From Hanleya hanleyi (Eukaryota > Mollusca > Polyplacophora > Lepidopleurida > Hanleyidae): DNA of 64,000 nt. The position numbers were made by a program, and so were the translations under genes. The stretch lies in contig JAVTVY010020443.1 in the NCBI GenBank assembly GCA_036873755.1, positions 1-64,000 on the forward strand, given 5' to 3'. Under the pieces are notes generated by a model, which worked only from the letters and a program-made list of their open reading frames with translations, did not search any database and was not told the origin of the DNA. Below are positions 57,101 through 64,000 of this stretch, piece by piece. The stretch's first letter is position 1. Every line of letters starts with the position of its first letter.

Positions 57101-60100
57101 CCAATCAAGGTAACCGATACAGGATCGGCTGTTACCGTTACTAGAGAAACGGGAAAACACCCCTTGCAATTTTTCGATGTTATCGTCTGTTTGATTGGCC
57201 ATCGGTCGAAATCACGCATTCAATCAGAAACTACAAGGAATTCCCTTTCCAATGAAACGTCATACGCCCGCATGCAAAGTGGAACAAAACGTAGGCTGTG
57301 CGTATAACAACAACAACGCACACATCGCTCTTCCACCACGTGAGTGCAGTCTTTTCTTTCTTCTCGCGAGCTGTATTATCTTTGCATTTCGTTACAGAAA
57401 CTCAATTTTATTGAAGGAAACTCAATTTTTTGTCCGAAAAATAAAATACTCAATTTTTTCATGCAAAACTCAATTTCCAAAAAAACGTCAAAACTCAATT
57501 CTTATTTGTTTTTCATCGGGGTTACCCCGATGAAAAACTGTCAAGAAAAACCCCTGTCTATACGAAACTTGTCTCTAGGAACATTTTTAAGATTTGGAAA
57601 ATCCCTGTGCCTGTGCCTTCCACTTTTGAAAAATGTATATGTATACAATGGTTCCCTCATTTTAGACACTTTTTTCATGTGTGTTTTATTTCAGATTCCA
57701 TTATACAGTAATCCCTTCAATAATTCAATCCCCTAATCAAAATTCAATCACCCCCAATTCTGGGGACAAAATTCAATCGACTGTTCTAATAAATTTGATC
57801 ATCTTCCAAAATTATTGAAATAACAAAGAAATAATGGATGATTTTGGACCATATTGTCAATTTCCTGTTCTGTTAAATTGGATCACCCCCAGATTTTATG
57901 GTGTGAAGTTTCACTTCCTGTGACTGAATTATCAGAGGAATTACCATACCCCATGTACATGTACATGCAGCTTGAAATGGATTTCTATTCCGGCTTCAAA
58001 TTGTTTTTTCGGATCCTGATTGATAGTGTTCCCAGGGCTTTAGATTACCCTGATTTGGGCACACCCTCTCTATTCGGCGCAGCAAAAATTTTCCAGCCTG
58101 GGAAATGCGCCCAAATTAATGAAAATATAAATATATAAAGTCCTCGAATTCTTGCAAAATAGGTAGGCATTGACTCATTGTATGATGGTTAATGTTTTAT
58201 CTCGCCTTACGAAGTAAAGGTGAGATATTGCGAGGGGGGGAAACAGGGTGTCGTCATCGGTGTCAGTGTCCCCGGCCTGGAAATGATAAGGTTTTTGGTT
58301 TAGCACATGGGACTGACCTATCCAGCAGTAATCTCATACAGGAGTCAACTATCCAGCAGTAATCCCAGACTGGACTGAGCTATCCAGCCTTAATCCCACA
58401 CTGGACTGGCCTACCCAGCCATAATCCTACATGGGACTGACCAGACCTATCCGGCTGTAATCCCACACAGGGCTAGCCTATCCAGCAATAATCCCACACG
58501 GGACTGGCCTCCCCAGCAGTAATCACACTTGAGATTGCCATATGCAGCAGTAATCCCACACTGGACTGCCTATGCAGCAGTAATTCCACACGGGACTGAC
58601 ATATCCAGCAGTAATCCTATACAAGACTCATCTATCCAGCAGTAATCCCAGAAGGGACTCTCCTATCCAGCAGTAATCCAACACGGGACTGGTCTATCCA
58701 GTAGTAATAACACACGTGCGGGACTCGTCCATCCAGCAGTAATTCTACACAGGATTGACCTATCTGGCCGTAATCCCACATGGGACTGATGTTATTCCAG
58801 ACATTATTGTATGTGCCAGATTGATAAGGTTTTCGTTAGGGCAAATAATTGCATGTACTCCATTACATGAAAAGTTTGCTCTACATATATCTTTCAAATA
58901 CTGCTGCAGCTTCAGCAGGAGACCCTGCAAGGTGAGATGTTGGGCTTCTCAGAACGCCTTTTTTTTTTTGCTCTCTGATTTGGGCGGATCCTAATTTGGG
59001 CACAACATTTTATTGTTGTATAAAGGGGGTAATCTAAAGCCCTGAATGTTCCTGTAATCTATAAGCCTGATCCACCAGTCAGTGTTTAGAATTACTTGTA
59101 AGAATATGTTGCTATGTTTGAACAGATTCCAGATGGGGAGAACAACAACAGCTTGGATGAGAAAGAAGCACGGCCAAATGGTAATGTCCGAGTGATCAAA
59201 CCACTCCCCCGGGGCTGGAGTGAGGAAAAAAATGAGAAGGGAAATCCTGTCTATGTGAATCAAACCACCAATGAAAAGGTACAGCTTTGATGATTTATAA
59301 TGGAGAGAATTGTCATTGGGGTTATCCAGATCAGGAAAATGCCTAGCCCTGAAAGAAAGTTGAAATGGTCATTCATGATGAAAAATATCTGCTAAAAAGA
59401 TTATTTTGCCGTCTCCTCATTATTGATGTTAATATGATATTCATATTCAATTTCATACCACATATGCTGCTGGTGATGGACCAGACAAGTTGATTGACAG
59501 TCAAATTATGCAGTGAAAGTACATTCAATATTGTATTGTTTCCACTCATCTGGTCCAGTTTTATTTTCGTTTTTATTATCCCCTTCAGGCTCCAATCTTA
59601 AAAAAAAAAAATAAAACCTGCCCTTGAAACAAAAAATAGAATTGATGTGGCCTTATTTACACCACACATGCATCTGAATCCCAACAACTGACTGTTTCTC
59701 GGCTCATTGAGTTAATACATGTATCTATCCTTCTAGTGGTTTGCCTCTGTGGACACAAGTGGTAGACAGTACTTCTATAAGGAAGGAAGCCAGGACTCAG
59801 CATGGCAGCTCCCAGAGGTATACAAGATATTGTCAAACCCATACAGACATTGATATGAACACGACTTACCTGCGTTTATACATGTACCTGTATGTATCAA
59901 TGACAGCATATTGTCCTGTATTAACCTACATAGAAATCAGTAATCTCTCCAATAATTCAATCATAGCAAACATAGTATTGGGGTGATCAAATTCATTTAT
60001 CTATTGTTCAGGTCTCTCTATAGGGTCATTCATACTTATGTTTGTATATCCTGTAACAGACTTGGAAAATTGATGGAAGGTAGATAGGGTCCACCCCCCC

Positions 60101-63100
60101 CCCCCAACCCTATCCTCCCCTTCCCTCCACTGTATTTGGATAAGAGGACTTTTACACCATGAATAGTAGTATATAGGTAGTCTACTGTACATACCATAAA
60201 TCTGTTGGGTGTACCTTCCAATACAATGTGCAGCAGACGACCTGAAGTACATATAGCACAACATGAATGTGAAAAGAATCTCACATTACAGCTTTAAAGA
60301 AAAATGCTGACTGCAATTTTTTTACACAGTGATAAATAAGAGTTGGTCGGGTTACAGGAAACCCAAATATTATTTATGGATGACCAAGTTGAAACGTGTG
60401 CTATCCAGATTCCTGGTTGTACCCAGACAGACTATTGCTCTACATTGTCTGGTCTATCCGTGTGAACCAGTCTAGATCGGTTAGCATTGTACCCATAACA
60501 GTTCTGGATATAAATAGATCAAGGGGCTTAAAATATATCGCACCAGTCAGTAAGCGTGTTCCACTACGGGGGATGAAATATAGTAGATTCATTTGAATTT
60601 CCAAAAAGGCCTCGCCCATGTATGAAGGATGGACACAAATTAGTGTGAAGATGATGAAGTGAAATGGAAACACAGCTTTACCTGTAGTCCGTGTTTAGTT
60701 TACCTCTTGATACAACATTAAACGTGCCCAAATTGGGATGCACCCAAATTAGAGAGCAAAATAAATTCTCAAGTTAATTAAATATTTTTCATGCATTTAG
60801 ATTCAATGTTCATGGAGATTTCTCATCAGTTAAATCTCATATTTGAATCAAAGCCTACGGTAATTTCCCTATTAATTCACCTTCCAAATTTAATTTGAAA
60901 ACGGCCAATTTTTCCCCTGTCGTGATTTTCTCCATCCTAATAAAACGAAAACGGGAGCATTTTCAATATACCCGTGAAACAATAAATTCGAACACTCCCG
61001 TTTTCGCCACGATGAAAGTAAAGTGGATATGTTACTAGAATCTCGTATAGCATATCAGCGTTTGCTACTATTTGTAAACGAAGAGAAACAACAGGGAATG
61101 GTACAATATGATCAGACTGAATTACTATTACTTACAGTCTATAAGGAAAAAAAATGATTCAATTAACTCCGCAGTCCTGTAATTTTATCCTAACTTGATC
61201 GCGTTTCGCCACAGTCGGGTAAAATACATACGGTAGTCCCCCGCACGTGGTCGAGTGTCTGCACACGGCCCGCTATTGAATCATTCTTCAGTTTCCAGCA
61301 TTCGTATATCAAATACATTTTTTCAACCAGCATTCCCATATTTGAAAAACACGGTTAATATTTTCCGAGAAAGCAGAACTGCGTGCGAATGAATTCTATT
61401 TGAACGGAACATGAAAATCACCGACAACGATGGTCGACGTGACACGCTCTTACGGAAATTTTCAATGGCGCTCCTTTTCTGTTCGTCTTTACGGTGGTTA
61501 ATCGTCCCTCATTACTGCATGGCCCCTTAAACTTTTATACGTTGGTGATTAAATAGAATACATTTTATGCTAATATATTTTCAGATGAAGCCGGCTGTCG
61601 ATCTGACCTGGAGTCAACAATCGCATGCCGTGGTTGGAATTTGGATATTAGTGTTGTTTAGAATTTTTTTTTCGAAAAATGGAATAAACCCATCCACTAT
61701 ATGGTTATCAGTACTGCACGGACAAAAACATCATGAAATTGAACATATGAATATAGTTTATAACTTTTCTCAACTAGGCTGAAAGGCTGAATTAATTTCG
61801 CTGTTCCGTTGAGAAACGGGATTGTACATTTTGTAGATTTTTTCGCCATGATTCTCAGAGCTTATATAACATCAAATTCAATAACTGTGACACTGGCCAT
61901 AAGGCAAAACACACCTGCTTTATTTAGATAATTAGATAAACTTAAAATGAAAAAGTTTTAACAAAATACACCTATCGTTTAACGCAACATAGACAGGAAA
62001 TCACATAGTTGACAAACGTCAGTTTTCCCACCAGGGGACAAAAACAAATTTTGCGATGTGAAGCGCCGACAACAATCATCTCTGCATGTGCTCTGTTTTG
62101 TTCAAATATAGTTATCATAAAGACTTACCTCTTTCCGGTTTTGTTGAATATTTTATTGTGAATGAAAATATTTCTTATGAATACCCACGAACTTACCGAA
62201 ATTCCAGCAATCAAAAATTCTTTGGAGTTACACCGCGCATTTTTACACTAAGAATCGAAACATCGCTATCGCCATTCCATTACTTTAATTCTAAACAAAT
62301 TTGAGAAACATTTAAACGGCAATAGGTAAAGTTTCTGAGATGAGAACCTAGCAGTAGCTAATTAATATTCAGAACGATATCATACTTCGACCCATAAAAT
62401 GTTACAATACCGATACCGTAATAGATATTCTCCTACTTGAAACAAACAAATCGAAACCTGTATTGCCGACTGACACTAGGTTCTTTTGTACAATCCGCCG
62501 TTAATTCCACATTCATTTCGTTTCATAGGTCTGGGATATTTATTCAAGTCCTGGATGGTGTGTGTAAAATCATGCACAGTGAAGACCAAAAAGTCTATGG
62601 CAGTCCACTAATCTGTCTAAAACTTCGTGATACAGGCCTACACAAATGTGCCATTGGTTCATTTTCAGGGTTCACAACAACAACGTTGACATACCGAACG
62701 ACTCGAAAATGGAAAACTCTAATATGTGTATAGTTTTATATTTCCAGAATATTCATTCAATTCCATGTCAGTTAGGTTTCAAAATATAGATCATAGCTAA
62801 TACTGAACAGAAAGGAAGGAATACGTTCATTGTTTTGGCCTACTTTTACAATGTTATTATGGACGCGAATTTACGGATGTTAGCTGAAAAATCTGCATGA
62901 TCTTGCTGAACTTGTCACTCGATAAATATGGGTGACTTCCTCGAATAAAGTTAGATGCCTTTATCAGGGTAGAGGAGATTTTCTGACATCATACACTGCC
63001 TTTTACGGAAACTATGATGAGATATCAAACTTAATACACTGTAATAAATATGATCACTACGACCACGGCATCGACCACGGCAAAGCGGTCCGCCATTTTG

Positions 63101-63826
63101 GATCTTCCGAGACAATCGGCGCGACATTTAATTCGAACACTGCATTTTTCTGGAATTCGCTCGACAAATAATTCGAAAGTAGCCAATTTTTGGAGTGGTG
63201 AGTTTTACCTCGCCGAATAGGGGGTCTGCACAAATTAGGGTCATCTGAAGCCCTGATAGTTTCTCCTACCTGTACGAGATGATCAAATTGATCAGATCGA
63301 CTGATCTTAATTCAAGACAAAATTTGGGCTGATTGAATGTTCATAGAGTGATTGAATGTTCATAGAGTGATTGAATGTTCATAGAGTGATTGAATTGTTG
63401 GAGGATTTACTATAACATAGCTACATGTACATGTACTTATTGAATTCTGTAAGGTCACTGTCAAACCTTTACTTCAATTCACCTGCTTTCTAGCAGCTGT
63501 GTAAACTAGAGACTAACATGATTTATCTCCCCTTTGCACAGTCACAGCAAGTCCAATACATCAATTCTTGTACCCCGCTATTATGTAGTAGCTAGACTGA
63601 CACGATTTACCTCCCTTGTTTTGGTGAACAGCTGATTGGTCACAGTCAGAGCGTGTCGGATAGTCTGAGTCACGTGGACGTTGAGGCAAGGAAGGCGGCA
63701 CTCCGAGAAAGGTTCTCTAAATCCAGGTCCATGTACGTGGACACGAAGGACCGACAGGAGTCACAGAGGAAGTCCACAACCCTGCCCGCCAACATGACCC
63801 GCAGTATCGGCATGGTTCTCGAAAAC
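38496..63826 (+). CDS. Rho GTPase-activating protein, ARHGAP12/27-like, N-terminal half
   Basis: Five plus-strand exons join in phase 0: 38496-39194, 54742-54942, 59126-59278, 59737-59817 and 63632-63826, 443 codons in total. Domain order is SH3 (residues about 9-66), an acidic/Pro-rich linker, a WW domain (exon 2), then two further WW-type modules (GWSEEKNEKGNPVYVN..TNEKW and WFASVDTSGRQYFYK...WQLPE), then a basic SRSMYVDTKDRQ segment. This order and the wording match ARHGAP12 and ARHGAP27, where PH and RhoGAP domains follow; those lie beyond the right edge. Family members stimulate GTP hydrolysis by Rac1/Cdc42 and act in membrane trafficking, phagocytosis and adhesion. The exact paralogue cannot be set from this half. 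Confidence 0.9.
39195..42860. other. ARHGAP intron 1, first part
   Basis: No exon recognised. It contains a three-unit 20-bp repeat (CACAGATCTAGGGTGGGGAT) near 39424-39480, a diverged repeat at 41650-41870 related to 43450-43690, an inverted copy of the GCCGGAGTACCCGGAGAG SINE block at about 42600-42720, and a possible small CAGGGT-ended element at 40811-41205. Confidence 0.45.
40674..40708. promoter_or_regulatory. Tandem RFX X-box-like sites
   Basis: GTTACCATGGTCAC is followed at 40695-40708 by GTAACCATGGCAAC, a full match to the palindromic X-box consensus bound by RFX factors. It lies deep in intron 1 of ARHGAP. Function is unproven. Confidence 0.35.
42868..43168. repeat. 35-bp minisatellite
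   Basis: About eight units of GATGTTAGATTGCGAGAATC followed by TGTTTGGATTCCCAT, almost identical to each other, which suggests recent expansion. Confidence 0.9.
43165..43335 (+). mobile_element. SINE-like repeat with duplicated body
   Basis: It begins GTCGTAAGAGGCGATTAACT, has GGTTCCCGGGTGTGAAAAGG twice, then GTGATATGACTGAAATATAG and GCGACGTTAAATC, ending in CACTCACTG. The same architecture recurs at about 44190-44340, 47230-47310, 48290-48360 and inverted at 21905-22000. Confidence 0.7.
44453..44980 (+). pseudogene. Possible decayed coding relic, unrecognised
   Basis: Base composition and several overlapping medium frames (44453-44680, 44541-44867, and a third frame ending VEDVNLMKDFLMAAAHVDAD near 44980) suggest a frameshifted coding relic, perhaps of a retroelement. 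I recognise no domain. Confidence 0.25.
46142..46363 (+). CDS. Short zinc-binding-like frame (partial)
   Basis: From ATG 46142 the frame reads with an N-terminal LCRVCGEILPKR motif and later HMCADL, then a stop after about 73 codons. The start resembles N-terminal zinc-binding modules (CRVCG...C) of invertebrate zinc-finger or transposon proteins, but the expected second CxxC is missing. It may be a first exon, with the true splice site inside, or a relic. It lies within ARHGAP intron 1. Confidence 0.3.
   Translation: MTAPTKNELCRVCGEILPKRYRKRTFTATFGVSDQLNQILGHAARSNDNEWPHMCADLRLKGNNSWWQKVSRR
48844..48974. repeat. Imperfect hairpin MITE, about 130 bp
   Basis: The arms 48844-48899 and 48919-48974 are inverted (GGTTTGTCAGTTACTC and CAGTAAAATTTATATTGGGC with their complements) around a short loop. 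No target duplication was resolved. Confidence 0.7.
49071..52421. mobile_element. TTAA-flanked element, 3351 bp
   Basis: TTAA at 49067-49070 and 52422-52425 flanks inverted termini AGTGCTAATGCAGCGAAAT. The interior contains seven copies of GTAACATGAGTTAC, three units of a GGGCCATAACTC-type repeat (about 49955-50245) and a LINE endonuclease fragment. No transposase was recognised, so it is likely non-autonomous with nested insertions. The ends resemble those of the TTAA elements at 20599 and 26943. Confidence 0.8.
51413..51562 (+). pseudogene. LINE endonuclease fragment
   Basis: The frame reads FNKNFEFNVHREIEYDKGN, then LDIRVNEYRLTFINLYGPN. This is the beta-strand region of the AP-type endonuclease of L1/Tx1-like LINEs, in which INLYGPN is a signature. 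Only about 50 codons remain, with no reverse transcriptase downstream. It lies inside the TTAA element. Confidence 0.7.
52426..54741. other. ARHGAP intron 1, last part
   Basis: No exon recognised. It contains many ACATGTACATG runs and a block at 52705-52755 (GTGTGACTAACGTCACAGGA) that is an inverted copy of 46637-46685. Confidence 0.45.
54742..54942 (+). CDS. ARHGAP exon: WW domain 1
   Basis: 201 nt, 67 codons, phase 0. The acceptor is GTTCACAG|CAAGGT and the donor CAG|GTATAT. It opens with EYANLSVIQ, a second YANL motif, then PPPIPDPQ, then the WW domain NWGVYTDTESGRQLYYN ending TTWKPPR with its two signature Trp residues. Confidence 0.92.
55139..55313 (+). repeat. 175-bp direct repeat, copy 1
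   Basis: Almost identical to 57637-57815, starting at GGTTCCCTCATTTTAGACAC and ending at GATCATCTTCCAAAATT. The two copies bracket a Penelope-like relic and a nested transposon. Confidence 0.85.
55311..55681 (+). pseudogene. Penelope-like retroelement fragment
   Basis: The frame contains two blocks typical of Penelope-like element proteins. One is RALRESFWIKTLQTRQPFGMN, the tail of a GIY-YIG endonuclease domain. The other is PFVLQYSRRN...RPIIAYSKNRSLRDLLVRSKL, the segment that normally precedes the zinc/GIY-YIG part. Here they are in reversed order within one open frame. No reverse transcriptase core remains. It sits in an ARHGAP intron, sense orientation. Confidence 0.65.
55745..57556. mobile_element. 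DNA transposon-like element, 1812 bp, TCTAT target duplication
   Basis: The termini CAGGGGTTATTCTTGACA (left) and the near-identical inverted right end are flanked by TCTAT at 55740-55744 and 57557-57561. Both subterminal zones carry repeated AAACTCAATTTTT motifs. CAGGGG ends resemble hAT, but the duplication is 5 bp rather than 8. No transposase recognised. Confidence 0.7.
57637..57815 (+). repeat. 175-bp direct repeat, copy 2
   Basis: Counterpart of 55139-55313. Differences by eye are only a handful of substitutions, which indicates a recent duplication or homogenisation. Confidence 0.85.
58199..58938. mobile_element. Transposon-like element with ATCTCGCCTT termini, copy 2
   Basis: An inverted and shorter relative of 14801-16020, with the same ends (ATCTCGCCTTACGAAG at the left; GCAAGGTGAGAT at the right), the same GGTGTC.GTGTCCCC block and the same 31-bp minisatellite, but lacking the roughly 600-bp unit region. 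Nested in the hAT-like element. Confidence 0.7.
58310..58790. repeat. 31-bp minisatellite, inverted locus
   Basis: About 14 units near TATCCAGCAGTAATCCCACA followed by CGGGACTGGCC, the reverse complement of the array at 14940-15290. Confidence 0.85.
59126..59278 (+). CDS. ARHGAP exon: second WW-type module
   Basis: 153 nt, 51 codons, phase 0. The acceptor is TTTGAACAG|ATTCCA and the donor AAG|GTACAG. It encodes an acidic start (SLDEKEARPNG) and LPRGWSEEKNEKGNPVYVNQ followed by TTNEK, matching the PPRGWSEEL... segment of ARHGAP12. Confidence 0.9.
59737..59817 (+). CDS. ARHGAP exon: third WW-type module
   Basis: 81 nt, 27 codons, phase 0. The acceptor is ATCCTTCTAG|TGGTTT and the donor GAG|GTATAC. 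It encodes WFASVDTSGRQYFYKEG and AWQLPE, a WW domain with its first Trp at the exon start. Confidence 0.9.
59818..60688. other. ARHGAP intron sequence
   Basis: No exon recognised. Includes a C-rich run near 60093-60105. Confidence 0.45.
60689..63255. mobile_element. hAT-like element, copy B, inverted and enlarged
   Basis: The right end is a match to the inverted left end of copy A (CAGGGCTTCAGATGACCCT on the minus strand, then CCCCTATTCGGCG). The left end aligns with the other end of copy A (TTTAGTTTACC, ATACAACATTAAA, GTGCCCAAATT and TTAGAGAGCAAAA). The interior carries unrelated sequence including the 223-bp dispersed segment. No target duplication is clear and the left tip is degraded. 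Confidence 0.6.
61127..61349 (+). repeat. Dispersed 223-bp segment, copy 2
   Basis: Counterpart of 28752-28975, about 95 percent identical by eye and in the same orientation, but in a different host element. Confidence 0.85.
63632..63826 (+). CDS. ARHGAP exon: basic segment before the PH domain
   Basis: 195 nt, 65 codons, phase 0. The acceptor is GGTGAACAG|CTGATT, chosen because the alternative CACAG|TCAGAG breaks the phase. The donor is AAC|GTGAGA. It encodes HVDVEARKAALRERFSKSRS, then MYVDTKDRQ and NMTRSIGMVLEN. The gene continues beyond the window. Confidence 0.85.
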
Positions 63827-64000
63827 GTGAGAATGCATGTAGCCAATCACACTCAGGCTTGTTTATTTCCCTTTAACGTTTGTCGTATCCTGCAAAAAAG
63901 TGTACAATTGTGCTACCTGCATTTGCTGATATGTTACCCAAGACTGTGTATAAGATGAAACACAAGTAAAACTTCCCAGACCCAGTCGAGTGGTGCGTGT

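Larger units (their letters stand above)
58033..59044. mobile_element. hAT-like non-autonomous element, 1012 bp, copy A
   Basis: The termini CAGGGCTTTAGATTACCC are perfect inverted repeats, flanked by 8-bp near-duplicates AGTGTTCC (58025-58032) and AATGTTCC (59045-59052). Both the CAG terminus and the 8-bp duplication fit hAT. Subterminal TTTGGGCACA/TGTGCCCAAAT motifs are present. The ATCTCGCCTT element at 58199-58938 is nested inside. Its right edge lies 81 bp upstream of an ARHGAP exon. Confidence 0.85.

Noticed and set aside
55139..57815. LTR retrotransposon defined by the 175-bp direct repeats
   Set aside because: The repeats lack TG...CA ends, a primer-binding site and polypurine tract, and the interior holds a Penelope-like relic and a separate inverted-repeat element.

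Overview
The window is animal nuclear DNA, most likely from a gastropod mollusc. Two spliced genes with GT-AG introns are present. Intergenic and intronic DNA is packed with interspersed repeats of a style I associate with gastropods and other lophotrochozoans: SINE tails ending in CGTTAAA plus GTGA/CACT repeats, ACATGTACATGTA runs and GGGCCATAACTC repeats. There is no bacterial or organellar signature, and I see no rRNA, tRNA or CRISPR. The species assignment is inference. All coordinates were read by hand, and repeat edges may be off by a few bases.

Genes. (1) WDR12, a ribosome-biogenesis WD40 protein, lies on the minus strand from 31836 down to 16529. Eight coding exons were found and all intron phases agree. 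The first coding exon and the last WD40 repeats were not found. (2) A Rho GTPase-activating protein of the ARHGAP12/27 class lies on the plus strand from 38496 to the right edge. Five coding exons, all phase 0, encode the SH3 domain, WW modules and linker; the PH and RhoGAP domains lie beyond the window. The two genes are divergent, separated by about 6.7 kb that is mostly a large inverted-repeat element.

Layout. 1-16.5 kb: repeats only, including two kilobase-scale palindromic (foldback) elements at 914-4180 and 9160-13995. The second carries a TATA-box-driven C2H2 zinc-finger gene in both arms, one copy open and one broken. Minisatellites lie at 6.85-8.28 kb and 14.9-15.3 kb. 16.5-31.8 kb: WDR12, whose large intron holds a 27-bp minisatellite that was tandemly duplicated and then hit by several transposons. 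Two WDR12 exons are tightly sandwiched between two miniature transposons, and another foldback element sits at 28446-29766. 32.2-37.2 kb: a diverged large inverted-repeat element holding a 780-bp transposon with a 5-bp target duplication. 38.5-64 kb: the ARHGAP gene, whose introns contain a 3.35-kb TTAA element, LINE and Penelope-like relics, two hAT-like elements and further nested elements.

The strongest candidates for something undescribed are the palindromic element family with mirrored zinc-finger genes, and the set of TTAA-flanked elements with related ends, one of which carries seven copies of GTAACATGAGTTAC. The two conserved genes are not functionally linked to each other as far as the sequence shows.
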